From Hexactinellida sp. DTS-2022 (taxonomy: Eukaryota; Porifera; Hexactinellida), in the NCBI GenBank assembly GCA_028753945.1, contig JAPNXP010000003.1, forward strand, positions 6,448,001-6,512,000: a stretch of 64,000 nucleotides of DNA. Direction: 5' to 3'. Position 1 is the stretch's first letter. Every line of letters starts with the position of its first letter. The position numbers and the translations under genes were made by a program. The notes beneath the pieces are model-generated. The model had not been told where the DNA came from and ran no database searches. It saw nothing but the letters and a program-made list of their open reading frames with translations. Below, piece after piece: positions 22,537-34,479 of the stretch.

Positions 22537-25500
22537 GGAGACTCTGAGATTCGTGTTTACATAGAGTGTAGGGAGGTGTTGTTGGTCAGTTCGTGCTAAA
22601 AGAGAGAGGCATAAGAACTAATCTCAGCTGAGAGAGGAGAGAGATAACTCACTTCCGGTCTCTCCGGGTCCCCGGGGGTGCGAGTGGGCTCCTGGGACCT
22701 GGCCGCGTGGTAGGTGGAGAGGGAGAGTGGTGTATGGGAGGTGTTAGAGGTGTTAGTGGCAGCTGTGTGAGAGGTGTTACTGACAGGTGGTTGGGAAGTG
22801 CTATTAGTCACAGCTGATTGGTTATTAGTGACAGCTGATTGGTTATTCGTGACAGCTGACTGGTTATTCGTGACAGCTGACTGGCTATTAGTGACAGCAG
22901 CTAGTGCTGTCTCTTTAGCGATAGATTCCATGACTTCCTAAAAGCAAAGGTAAACACAGAGCACAGTCGAAACCGGGGGTTTCTAACCAATTCTTTGCAT
23001 GGAAAGTAAGTAAGAAAATCCGATAGTTAGAATAAACCGATTCGAAATAAAACAAAATGGAATTTCTTACACATTTAGAATAATTAGTTAGTAGTCAGGT
23101 ATAAAAACCTTGATGTTAGAATAAACCCAGTTTCTACCGTACACCATTTGTTGACATACCTCCTGTGAGATTCCAGTGCTCCGTCTCGGTTGCTTGGACA
23201 TTCTCCTCGTGGTGCAGGAGGAGTTGGTCCGGTCTCTGCGGACCTGCGTGGGAGAGGTGTCCTCCATAGGAGCCTCCTTCTCCTTAACCTCATGCTTATC
23301 CCCTATACAGAGAGAGAGAGAGCTCTCATGAGAACAGAGTCATAGAGTCATATGACTCGTGACAAAGTTTAATGATTCGAGTCTGACTCGATGACTCGTT
23401 GTGACTCGCGAGCAGTGTATTATACAGCCGGCAAGCCATTTGTAAATACGCTCCTAATCCTGGTCTCATGCAATTATCATACGTCTAAATCACAAATTAA
23501 TGTTACGGTATTGGAGAAGATTTAAAATTTTCGTGTTCCTAAATTCAAATTTTCCCAAATCATACTCCAAAAGGAACGTCTCCTGAATAATTCCTTGCTT
23601 GCTAGTCGAGTCAACCAAATGACTCGTGAAAGCCCTGCTCTAATCTCTATGGGGGGGGGGAGGACAGGGGTATAGGGGGTATTACCTGTCTCCTCTCTCT
23701 GGAAGGAGTCCAGACTGACCCCTGATCCTGAGCTGGACCCGGGACCGGGGGGGGCGGGGGGGAGGGCGCGATCCGACTTCTCGAAGCTGCCTATGATGGC
23801 AGATACGCGGCTGCTGACGGGCCAGGGTCGCTGCTCGCGGGACTGAGAGGGGGTCCGTCCCAGGTCGGAGTACTGGCGACTGTTGGGCAGGTGCGGGGGG
23901 GCGGGGTCCCGGAGAATGCGCCGCTCGGAGGGCGTGAAGTCGTGACCGGACAGCTCCTTCGAAGGAATGCGGGAGAGTCGGAAGCGGGTCTCCGTCTTAC
24001 TGTTGGGGGTATCCTGTTAGTTAGTTAAGTGGTAAGTAAGCATAGCGCACAGCTTAAATAGTCAGTAACGGGCTTCGAAGCCAGTGCACTGTAGAGATTC
24101 TATTTCAGTTAATTAGCTAAGTAACTAAAGTGAAATCTTGTTATAACGAAGTGCTTGGGACCTGTAAATTCCTTCGTTAAAAGCGGATAATAATTAGTGC
24201 ATTTAGTGCTCTGGGGGAAATCTCCATTTCGTTACATCCGACTTCGGTATAACGGGAGTTCACTGTAATTAGATAATTAGCTAAGTAACTAACTATCTAA
24301 GTGACTAATTATCTAGGTGACTAATTATCTAAGTGACTAATTAGCTAACTACTAACTAACTATTTAAGTAACTGACTAGCTAATTATCTAACTAACTAAC
24401 TAACTAACTAACTAGCTAACTAACTAGCTAACTATCTGAGTAACTAAGTGGAACCTGTGAAGGGGTCTTGGTGGGGCTGAGGGGTTCGGCCGGGTCAGGG
24501 TCGTGTCCGTTCTCTGCGACATTCCTCTTGTCCTCTCCGGTCGCTGCGCTGTTGGAGAGTCCCTCGATGGCCTTGTTCAGGCTCTCCTGGTCGATGGGCT
24601 GAGTCTTCCTGCGTGCGTCCAGACTCTTGCGACTGGTGGTCTTGCGGGCTATCTCGCTACTCGTGCTCCTAAGGGGACCGGAAGTAAATAGGGGGACAGG
24701 GGACAGGGACAGGAGTTATATAAGGTCTCATATTACTTACTGTCTCAGAGAAGGAACTTAGTTATGAAAATCCTAAAAAAATCCTAAATCCTATACAGTG
24801 GATGCCGGATATAAGTACATCGTCGGAAACTGCATATAATGTGCTTATAACCGACATAAATAATACAGGGTATATGGCAACCGTTTTTCCAGTATGATGT
24901 TCTTATAACCGGTGTTCTTATATCCGGCGTCTACTGTACAAGTTATCCCCTGCAGGGGAGTTATATATGTCTCATATCATATTATTAACACTAACGACAG
25001 GGTAGAACACTAGGTGGGATAATGTCTCATCTTACTGTCTCAGAGAGGGAACTAACAAGGGGATATAACTAAACACAGGGTACACAGGGTACGTACCTCG
25101 AGAGGCCCTGTGTCTCGGCCGGGGCGGAGGGATTTGAGGGGGTGGCGGGGGTGGCGGGGTTTGAGGGGGGCGTGGAGACGGCCTGTTTGGAGAGGAGCTT
25201 TGAGGGCGTGTAGGGCTTGGAGGCCCGGGGAGGGGACTCCGTCTGGAGCTCAGGCTTAGGGTACTTGGGGTCTGCGTCCGACCTACATATAGGAGAGCAG
25301 AGTGGAGCATGAAATGTATAGGAAATTATATAAAATTCTAGAAGAAAATTATATAAAATTCTGGAAATTCCTATGTGACATCAATTGTACCCAGAAATTG
25401 TACAAGCAAATTTCGTTAAAAGACTTTCCGGTATTAAAAAGGGTACCAAGACAAATTGATTTTGATTAGTTTTATTCTGTTATTAAATTATCCTGTTACT

Positions 25501-27552
25501 TGACAGTAGATTAAGATCAATGGGTCACTCAATCGGTCATGGGTCAATGGGTTATGATCATGGGTCAATAGGTCACGGGTCATGGGTCACAAATGTCCAG
25601 CATAAGGTGTTACCTGACGCGACGCGTGGGTACAGAGAGAGGTCCGTTGAGAGGGGGGAGGGCCTTCGGAGAGAGCTTGGAGGGTCCCAGCTCCCGAATG
25701 GAGAATATGGGAGCCGGCTTGTCCCTGAGGGGGAGTACAGGGTGGGAGGTGCGGCGCCCCTCCAGGGCCTTGGGACCGTAGTGCGAGTATTTCTCCGAGG
25801 GGTCGAATCTGTCCAGCCCCCTTGGGAGGTGCGGGTCCGAGGCGGATATGGAGGTGTCGGGGCCGGGGTCGCTGGGCCGGGGGGCCAGGGAGTACCCCTT
25901 GTGGGGCCCGGGAGCGGGGTCGCTCTTGCGGGAGGGCTCGGGGCTCTCCTCGGGACTGAGCTCTTCGGAGGTGCGCAGCTCCATTATCTGACGCTCGTTG
26001 TCTCGGTCCTTCTGGTCAATAGAGCCGGCACGCAGCGCGCGCAGGGGGAAGGAGGGACGCCGCTTCCCGATGCTGCCCAACCCGGTACCGTACTATAAAC
26101 AACAACAATAACAACAACAGAGGAAGCTATACAGTGGATGCCGATTATAAGAACATCGTCGGGAACTGCATATAATGTTCTTATAACTGGTATAAAATAT
26201 ATAGGGTATATGGCAACCGTTTTCTAGTAGAGTGTTCTTATAACCGGTATCTACTGTACAAACAATACTTACATTGGGTTGCTGGTTCTTAAGATTCGTG
26301 AACATGTCTAACATCTCATCGGAGCAAACATCTTCCAGCGTCTCATTCTAATAAACAACAACAAACGAATGAACAAACAACAACAATCAAACAAACAAAC
26401 AAACAAACACATACACAATCAAACAAACAAACAAAAAAATAAAAAAACAACAACAACAACAAGCACTAGTACCATATTTGTCTTAGAGACAAGAGAGGCC
26501 CCTGACATGACTAGCATTTCCGCAGACTTTTCCTGTTCGAAGAAGAGAGCCGCGTGAAGAGGCGTCCAACCATCTGAGTCCCTCGCGTTAATGTCCAGAC
26601 CCGTGTTCTCAAGCAGGCTCCTACACACACTAGTTAATGCCTCCGCCACAGAACAGAGTTATATTAACTAAGAACTGAAATTTTCAAGATAGGTGTCTCA
26701 TGGGTTACAGATGTGCATCTGGCGATTTAACGATTTTTGATAATTCACATTTCCACTCCAAAAGGTGACAAAACTTTTAATCAAATAAATTCGAGAGTTT
26801 TCCCAGTATGGATTATCGTGTAGCATAATAGAATGCCAACAGAGACTGTAATTTAATTGGTGGAGAGTGTATTCATGCATCCAATCAGTTATTTCAATCA
26901 GTTATTTTACAGCATTTTCTTTTGGAGGCACTATTAATCAACCAACAACCAAAATATAGTGCCTCCAAAGGACATGCTGTCGGCACAGCTGTAATTTTAG
27001 ATTTTCTAACCATTTTTTCAGATAAAATTGTAAGAAAAAAAACGATGAAAATACTATTAAATTGGAATTTCTTGCAAAAGATCGCATCACTAATAGTTAG
27101 AATAAACTGGTTTCTACTACTGTACTCACTTCAGCACTTCCAGATATCCCTTTGCCGCTGCCACGTGTATGGGAGTGGAGTCTATAGAACAGAGACAGTA
27201 TAAACAGGGAACAGCCTAGCGGATAAGGGACCTACTGTCGGAACAAATCGGGACCGGCCTGTCCGGACTCTCCAACAGCTCCCGAGCGTCCTGCAACATC
27301 TCTCTCTGCTCGCTCTCCCGCACGTAGTCAACGTCAGTATCTGTTGTATACAGGAATAGCACAATAACAACAACAACAACAACATATTGTCAGTATCTGC
27401 ACACGGGAATAACAATAACAACATATTGTCAGTCTTTGTACACAAGGGAATAATACCTCATATAACAACAAACAACAACAACAAAAACAACAGATTGTTA
27501 GTATCTGTACACACGTAAATAACAACACACTCTCAGTATCTGTACACCTCAC

Positions 27553-27583
<31 letters not shown>

Positions 27584-29326
27584 GTGGCTACCTACCCCCT
27601 ATCTGTGTGAGGAGTATCTTCTTCATCTCCTTAAGTTTGAAGCGACAGGAGGAGGAGGCGTCCTCGTCTGCCCAGAGCTGCTCGCAGATGTCCACCGGAA
27701 ACTCCAGGTCTATGTTAACGCAGAGCGGGTCAGCCCCCCGGTCCACCAGGTACCTGTAGGGTATACAGTTGAAACCGGATATTTTTAACACATTCTTTTA
27801 ACGAAAATTTGGTTAAAATATCCGATTGTTAAAAATACCCGATTTTACAACAACAACAATAATTAATTATGAGAATACTTATCCACCGATCATCGGCGTT
27901 TGTATTAAAAAAGCTCGCTACTTTCTACCGATTGTTTTGTATAATCATAAAAAAACAATCGGTAGAAAGTAGCGAGCTTTTTTAATACAAACGCCGATGA
28001 TCGGTGGATAAGTATTCTCATTAATTATTTACAAGAAAATGTGTTAAATATATCCGATTGTTAAAAATATCCGGTGTTAAAAATATCCGGTTTCAACTGT
28101 ATGTATAGGGGCATGGATACCGAACTGGGAGATAGGAATCTGTATGTGCTCACAAGTATAGTATAACCTCGTTATAACGAAGTGCTCGGGACCGTAGTTT
28201 AATTTCGTTTTAAGCAGAGTAAAATCAATAGCTTAGAGGCTATATGGGAAATAAATGACTTCGTTATAAGCAGAATTTCGTTATATCCATTTCGTTGTAA
28301 ACGAAGTTTTAAATATGTAATAAGAGGATAATGTAATAAAGGATGTCCGGACCATTGAACGACTTCGTTATAAGCGGAATTTCGTTATACGGGACTAGGA
28401 ACAAACCCCCGAGGGGCTATGTATGCACATATTATACTAAGTAGGTACATGGATACGGGGGTGGTGTATAGGAACGCAGTACTCACTGCACTATGCTGGC
28501 ATCCTTCGTGTATACGGAGGCATGCAGGGGGGTCCATCCATACACGTCCTTTACGTTAACATCTGCCCCCGTCTCCACCAGCAGCTTTATCATCTCCAGG
28601 TCGCTGCACAGCACTGCCTACAAACAGGGTATACCTATAAGCCTTATGGGCACACTATACCGGCCTCATGACCGATACACGATTAAAGCATTCTATTGGG
28701 ATAATTTCAATACCGGCCAACCTATTTGAGTCATATCCTGTACATATACATTGGCCAATATCCCTGGACACCCTTAGTGTTCCCCTAATCCAAGTTTAGG
28801 GCCACATTCTACCGATAAATTCAGAAAACGGCAATATACCGGTTGGAGGATACTACACTATTTATACAGTGGCTTACTCGCGTACAAAATCCCTATACAC
28901 TTATACTAAGAGGAATTACACCAAATACTATCATGCTATTTAAAAAGGCTTAGAGAAAACGGCTCAAAATGCCTTAGAGGGAACACTGCCTGCATAAGAT
29001 CTGTGGTACGGACAGTGGCTTACCTGGTGTATGGCGGTGAGACCGTCTACGATGGGTCCGTTAATGTCCTGTCCGGACCTCAGGAAGGAGCGCACGTACT
29101 CCAGATCATGTTTCTTGACCGCGTCTATGAAACACTCAAAGCTGTCGAACCTAACCTTGCTGTCGCTATTGTGTGGCCGCAGAGGTGTCAGGTAGAGCTC
29201 CGAGCTCTCCCAATGTCTCAGCTGATCGGCCCGCTTCTTGCAGGCGTCCGCGTGTCGCTCCGCCGAGACCAGGGACAGGTCGATGTCCGGGGAGTGGACA
29301 AACAGATCCTGTACTGACCGCTCCAT
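21081..29326 (-). CDS. PPP1R12: Myosin phosphatase targeting subunit (MYPT/PPP1R12) homologue
   Basis: Regulatory subunit that directs PP1 to myosin light chain. Exons: 29326-29024, 28617-28487, 27753-27596, 27340-27236, 27181-27130, 26620-26473, 26347-26273, 26092-25614, 25282-25097, 24668-24455, 24013-23686, 23302-23160, 22937-22653, 22595-22561, 22478-22427, 22264-22097, 21582-21532, 21176-21081. All phases close, giving 1002 aa; human MYPT1 is 1030. Seen: MyPhoNE-like RADQLRHW (32-39), PP1-docking KVRF (57-60), and ankyrin repeats (e.g. DVYGWTPLHA, STPIHVAAAKGY, DSDGWTPLHA) to ~residue 300. A Pro/Ser-rich middle follows. RRSTG at 766-770 equals the ROCK site around human Thr853, and ARRKT at 564-568 may stand for the Thr696 site. 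The C-terminal coiled coil runs from LYEQDQ to ENKKLIEVIKSLS, matching ENGALIRVISKLS. NAV starts 284 bp downstream. Confidence 0.93.
21601..21771. mobile_element. Family D inverted-repeat element in MYPT intron 16
   Basis: Representative copy, from TACAATAGAAACTTGTTAAT to CTAACGAGGTTAAACTGTA. Other copies: ~210-390, 11590-11750, 18108-18295, 47560-47745, 59015-59190. Confidence 0.8.
24275..24445. repeat. CTAACTAACTA / CTAATTATCTAAGTGA microsatellite
   Basis: Degenerate 4-bp and ~16-bp repeats fill MYPT intron 10 next to exon 10, after a family C copy at ~24125-24270. Confidence 0.85.
27341..27585 (-). repeat. Minisatellite built from the MYPT exon 4 acceptor
   Basis: The exon 4 3' junction (plus-strand GTCAGTATCTG...ATACAGGAATA) recurs four times between ~27385 and 27553. 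The copies are separated by CAA tracts and reduced to GTCAGTATCTGTACAC plus GGGAATAAC. Exon-derived bases are present in each copy, making decoy acceptors. Confidence 0.75.
27862..28030. mobile_element. Fold-back hairpin element, copy 2
   Basis: A near-perfect ~165-bp palindrome in MYPT intron 2, same family as 8156-8340. It sits inside an older element related to family F (GAAACCGGATATTTTTAAC ends at ~27765 and ~28100). Confidence 0.9.
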
Positions 29327-29751
29327 GCTAGCTATTACACTGTAGGCACACTTATGTACAGCTACCCTGTTAATAGGGCACCTCGGGACCAGGGTACTTT
29401 AACACGATTAAGCGGAGAAATATAGTAACCGAACATATTTGTAGCCAAACTGTCATTCCGTCCTATAAATCCTGTGAAATTTTAGCCCCAATAAGCGGAG
29501 AAATATAGTAACCAAAATATTGGTAGTCAAACTTTAATTTCATCCTATAAAACACGTGAAATTTAGACCCGATTAAGCAGAGAAATATATTACCCGTGGC
29601 TCTATTAAGCGGAGTCGACTGTATATCTAAATAAGCAAGTAAAGTAGCGACTGTGATAGCATGAATAATTACAACTGAATAATAGCCGCGGAGTAAAACC
29701 ATCCATACAAACAAACCGTTAGATTAAACCCTGGCCCGACCGGCTGTAAAG
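29327..29751. mobile_element. Spacer between MYPT and the WH1-CRIB gene, family B element
   Basis: About 29360-29622 carries repeated 'ATTAAGCGGAGAAAT' boxes ending GGAGTCGACTGTA, an expanded family B element. The remaining bases must include the MYPT promoter and the WH1 gene's 3' end. No clear motif is seen. Confidence 0.6.
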
Positions 29752-32700
29752 TCACACGTCCACCTGAGCTGACCCGACGTGTCCGAAGGAGGTGTACGAG
29801 TTGGAGAGACGCTTGAGGTCGCGTCGCTCCGACATGCGGGCCTGCCCCCGCCCCCCCGTCCGCAGGGGATCCGAGGGGGGCAGGGGGTACGGGAGAGCGT
29901 CCCCCTGGGGGTACGGGACAGGGTCCCCCTGGGGGTAGGGGACAGGGGCCCCCTGGGGGTAGGGGTACCCCGTAGGTGTCGGGAGAGAGGGTGCGGGTAC
30001 TGTGAGAACTGATTGGTCGGGCGGGTAGGCGAGGGGCGGGGGGCGGTAGGGGGGGAGGGAGTCAGAAACTGGAATCTGAGAATTGTAATCAGCTGTTCCG
30101 TACTTCCCATCTGATAAGTACAGTAATAACCATGGATATTCCAATATCATAATACAGTAATAACCATGGATATTCCAATATCATAATACAGAAATAACCA
30201 TGGATATTCCCTTATCATAAATACAGTAATAACCATGGATATAGCGAGTACCTGAATGGCTGTTTTGCTGGGAGTACTGTCGCCAGATCTGTGTGTGGTC
30301 GGGCGGGAGCGGAGACCGGATGTTTGGGGCGCTCAGCTTCCGGTGGTCCGGACGGGATCTGTCCGGGAGAGCGGCAACCGTGGCGCGGCGCTGCGGCTGT
30401 TCCTAGAGAGCAGGTGATCAATCAGGAATGCAGGGAATACCGTATTGTAAATTATAATTCTATAACCAAGGAATTATCCAGGAGCGCGAGACGCTCCTTT
30501 GGGAGTATTATTTTAGGAAAAATATTAATTAGGAGCCCGAAAATTTGTAATATTCTCCTATACCGTAACATTAAATTGTTGTGTTACAAATGCTGTATAA
30601 TACACTACAGTTAATACCTGCTATTACTCACCTGCTGATATCCGTATTCCTCCGAGGTGATGACTCTCGCCTGCACGATTCCCTTCCTCCGGGAGTTGGG
30701 GGTAGCGTCCGAAACAGCTGGGGGCCCCGGGGGATCGCCCGGCTCCGAGGGGACCGGGGAGTGGGACCGAGAGGAGGTACCCTTCTTGCGCGGGAGAGAG
30801 GCGAACTTACTCTCCCACTCAGTGGCTACAGGGGAGAGAGAGTAACAGAGGGTAGGTAGCAGTTGGGTATACCGATCGTGTCTTATGGCTAACACCTTTA
30901 GGGTGCCGTAAAAATTGACCTTCTTAATATAGTTATAGTGCCCTGAGTATCCAATAGTGTGTATACTACTCAGTGTATAGTGTGTATACTAAGTAAGGAA
31001 AATAGACAAGTAGTGACAGGGGAGAACTTATTGTCCCACTCAGTGGCTACAGGGGACACCGTAATAAGTAGGGATAGGGGACAGGGGAAATGGGACAAGG
31101 ACAATTGTCTCACTCAGTGGCTCTCAGTATAAGTAGGTACAAGTAAGGACAGGGACCATGGGACAGGGGACAACTAAGGACTCACTCTCTGCCCTCTGAG
31201 AGGCGGCGGGGCCCGGAGAGGCCCGTCCGTTAGGGAGGGAGCGCTTGTTCTGGTCACAAGAGAGGTCCCCGAGAGAGGAGGCCGCGGCCAGACTGCTCTT
31301 GTCGCGGAGAGAGGGACGGGGCTTGCTGCCGGGGGATATCGTGTTGGTGCGAGTCAGACTCGAGACGGCGCCTCGGAAGAACCGACGCACAGAGCCTACA
31401 GGATACCACATTCCTATCTCTCAGAGGGTAACCAGGCATACAGTGGTGCCGGTTATAATGACATCGTAGGGAACTGCATATAGTGTTCTTATAACCGGCA
31501 TACATTATACAGGGTATATGGCAACCGTTTTCCAATATAAGATTCTTATAACCGGTGTTTTTATAACCAGTGTTCTTATAACCGGCATCTACTGTATCAT
31601 ATAATGTATGGGAATTGGATCAGACCAGGATTAGGAACGTAATTACAAATAGCTGTATATTATTACCCTGATGGTCACATAGGTATAATACACTGCATGT
31701 ATACTAACCAGGATTTCATCAAGAGTGCGCGACCCAATTTTGCAAGGTAACTTGTCTAGACGCGCGAAAATCGACAGATGCTCCCATAGACACAATACAA
31801 ATTGAGTAATTTAGCGAGCTCAGCTTAATCTAAGCGGGGACTAAATTTTGCCTGGATGAAAGCCTGGCTATAACTACAAATGTCTACAATAGAGCTGCTA
31901 CTAACCCTGTATCTAATACCCTGCCTGTTACAAACTAACCCTATATACGTATCTAATACCCTGCCTGTTACTAACTAACCCTATATACGTATCTAATACC
32001 CTGCCTGTTACAAACTGTATCTAATACCCTGCCTGTTACTAACTAACCCTATATACGTATCTAATACCCTGCCTATTACTAACTAACCCTATATACGTAT
32101 CTAATACCCTGCCTGTTACAAACTGTATCTAATACCCTGCCTGTTACAAACTAACCCTGCAGCTCCTTCTCGCACTCCTGTGTGCGCGTCATGGTTATCC
32201 CTGAGACGTGTATGAAGTTGCAGGGTGTGGATATCTGTCTCTTGTCCAGGCGAGGCTGGGACTCGGATCTGGCGATGACGGTGCTCTTCTTCTTCTTCTT
32301 CTTAAGAGAGGTGTCAGTTTCCTGTTGAGCCAGCAGTCTACACACAATAACAACATACCATTCGCCCTCTGTGGTATCCAGGGTAGAAATAACTTATATG
32401 TAGACCGTCTATTTATAGACCAGGTTTTCTTACACATACATTAGTATTACCCATAGACGGCAGGGCTTTTGGTCTACAGAATTAATAGACGGTCTACTAA
32501 TTTTTGGCTTACAGTCGACTCCGCTTAATAGAGCCACCTCGGGACCAGGTTGTTTTGACCCGATTAAGCGGAGAAACCGATTAACCGGTGGCTCTATTAA
32601 GCGGAGTTGACTGTATTTGTATGGGCTTTATAGACCGTCTACACATAAGGAAGCTACTAACAGGGCAGAGGCGCTGAGTCTCTCGAGCCACTCTCTGAGG

Positions 32701-34479
32701 AGCACGCGCATCCGCTCTCCCTCCGACAGGTCTCCGAACTCTATCCCCACCTGTCCCACCCCCGGCAGCCAGAACGTGTGGAAGTCCTCCGCGAATACCT
32801 AGGCACACCATGGATAAGTTAAGCAACTACATGCTGTGATACTGCTGGTCTGTTCTCTCTAATATCTACTTATTTACTTGTCCAAATCAACTAATTCTAA
32901 ATATGTAATAGTCCATGTACCACTTAGGGCCATTTGCGCACTGGTGGACTATTAGTCATCCATGGTCCTTGTATTCAAAGTAATAGAAATCTCATACAGT
33001 AAACATTCAGAAAGTGAACACTCACTCTGGATACCAGCCAAATGTTCACTTTTCAATATTTATCATAACGTGTTCTCATATAATTAACATTAACGCTACA
33101 ACTAGTACACTACAGAGACCTTGTAGCTATACTCTAGACCAGTGGTTCCCAACCTGGGAGGAATTTGGCCATCCTCGGGGAGGAATTTCACATAGGTATA
33201 CTTAGATATATAATTAAATTTTCTGGATTATTTTGTCTCACTGGATGATTTAATCACTGAATAATTAAAAATACCTAGTATTGATAATATTGACAGTTCT
33301 CATTGACTGTATTATTTATTTTTCATTTAGTTTTTCAGTTATTTCAATACCAAAATTATACATTGTAGTGCTGGGGGGAATTATAGCAAAAATATAGGTT
33401 AGGGAGGTAATATCCTGAAATTTTTTGGGAAAAGGTTGGGAACCACTGCTCTAGATATTAGATATACGGTACCTGTAGTATGTACTATACTCTAGATATT
33501 AGATATACGGTACCTGTAGTATGTACTATACTCTAGATATTAGATATACGGTACCTGTAGTATGTACTATACTCTAGATATTATATACAGGTACCTGGTA
33601 GTTGGCTGTCCCCCCGAACTTCCCCTCCCAGGTGCAGAGCCCCGACTCCAGCTCTATGACCACCAGCTTCAGGGAGAATATCCGCATGTCCGTGATGTCT
33701 CTGTACTCCACCAGCAGACCAGGGACCCCCGTGGTCTGGTAGCTCCAGTCAGTGTCACTGGGGTCCAAATCCTAATTGATATTAGTAATTATACGCATAC
33801 AGTAATATACAGTGTACTCCCGTTATAACGAAGTCGGATATAACGGAATACCCTCCCTTAGTTACAACAGGAATGTACTCTACTCCGAGTTATACTTATG
33901 AGAATCCTTATATAGAGCTGAGCTTTGTAGAGTTCAGATTTTTTCCCATACCAAAACCCCAGGCTTACTTTCTAAAGGTCAATTTCAAACCCTGGGGAAA
34001 ACTGACCTTTCTCAGTGCCTGAATACACATACTGAAAAACTGAGCTCTATATAAGTTATTTGTATACTTATACTGTTATATTCCATTGAAATAATAGGAT
34101 ACAAAGCTATCGTGTATTATGTAGACAACTAAGTAAAGCTTACATATAATCTCACATAACAGGACTGTTGTATGTATATTTGATATACTCTGGGCTAGCT
34201 AGCTATACTAACCTGCTACATAATACGTTATACGCTATACTCCAGCTAGCCACACTAATTACTAACCTGGACCTTTACGGGTGTCTCCCTCCTTTGGAGG
34301 GTCCCTGTGAATATTCGACATACGGTCTCCAGGACCATGACGGAGGAGCGCCTGGAGGCTAGCGACAGCTGGATCCGGAAGAGGGCCTCCTTCGATAGGG
34401 GGACTGCCCAGGGGGGCCTCTGGGGCCCGGGGTCCGGCGTCACGGACTGGTACACTCCGTCAGCTGACTCGGAACTCAT
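29752..34479 (-). CDS. WASP-like WH1-basic-CRIB protein without a WCA module
   Basis: Exons: 34479-34267, 33771-33595, 32798-32662, 32337-32156, 31395-31186, 30825-30632, 30402-30252, 30110-29752. Phases close exactly at 540 aa. Residues ~31-172 match a WASP-type WH1/EVH1 domain, including the C-terminal pattern F..DFHTFWL...GIEFGDLSEGERMRVLL. A basic K6 run (187-192) is followed by a CRIB motif ISTPCNFIHVSG (210-221), as in WASP/N-WASP, where it binds Cdc42-GTP. The rest is Ser/Pro-rich with PPYRPPP and four YPQG-type repeats. It ends RLSNSYTSFGHVGSAQVDV with no WH2, central helix or acidic tail. The likely role is Cdc42- or actin-related scaffolding without Arp2/3 activation (inferred). Alternative: a fast-evolving WASP with an unseen alternative 3' end. 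Confidence 0.85.
31000..31135 (-). repeat. Copies of the WH1-gene exon 6 acceptor
   Basis: The exon 6 junction (plus strand CCCACTCAGTGGCTACAGGGG at ~30815-30835) recurs at ~31036-31057. A shorter copy (CTCACTCAGTGGCTCTCAG) is at ~31110-31128. Both lie in intron 5 with 'AGTAAGGACAGGGGA'-like filler. The copies include exon bases and an AG. Confidence 0.7.
31439..31596. mobile_element. Family A inverted-repeat element in WH1-gene intron 4
   Basis: From TACAGTGGTGCCGG to GGCATCTACTGTA, with the right-end box amplified three times. A family E fragment follows at ~31610-31670. Confidence 0.8.
31905..32160 (-). repeat. Minisatellite next to the WH1-gene exon 4 donor
   Basis: Units TATCTAATACCCTGCCTGTTAC with AACTAACCCTATATACG alternate about six times and end at the real donor, whose plus-strand sequence is AACTAACCCTGCAG. 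The donor motif itself (AGGGTTAGT on the coding strand) is thus reiterated, giving several decoy 5' splice sites. Confidence 0.8.
32390..32650. mobile_element. Family G element interrupted by a family B element
   Basis: 'TAGACCGTCTATTTATAGACC' at ~32398 and 'TATAGACCGTCTACACATAAGG' at ~32630 are family G ends. A compact 106-bp family B element (32510-32615, TACAGTCGACTCCGC...GGAGTTGACTGTA) is nested inside, so B inserted after G. Confidence 0.75.
33140..33448. mobile_element. hAT-type MITE with target duplication
   Basis: Terminal inverted repeats CAGTGGTTCCCAACC and GGTTGGGAACCACTG flank ~280 bp of AT-rich sequence with no transposase. Flanks CTCTAGAC and CTCTAGAT form an 8-bp target-site duplication with one mismatch. 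These ends and the 8-bp duplication are characteristic of hAT elements. Confidence 0.88.
33449..33600 (-). repeat. ~41-bp minisatellite ending at the WH1-gene exon 2 donor
   Basis: About three and a half copies of CTAGATATTAGATATACGGTACCTGTAGTATGTACTATA lead into the true donor, whose plus-strand sequence is TATACAGGTACCTGGTAG. Each copy carries the GGTACCTG core of the donor. The array abuts the hAT MITE. Confidence 0.8.

Noticed and set aside
26369..26557. Asn/Gln/Thr/Lys-rich ORF
   Set aside because: Pure microsatellite translation in MYPT intron 6.
29752..30110. Possible hidden WH2/acidic module at the end of the WH1-CRIB gene
   Set aside because: All frames of the last exon were read; only the Pro/Tyr-rich frame fits the splice phase, and it lacks WH2 and acidic motifs.
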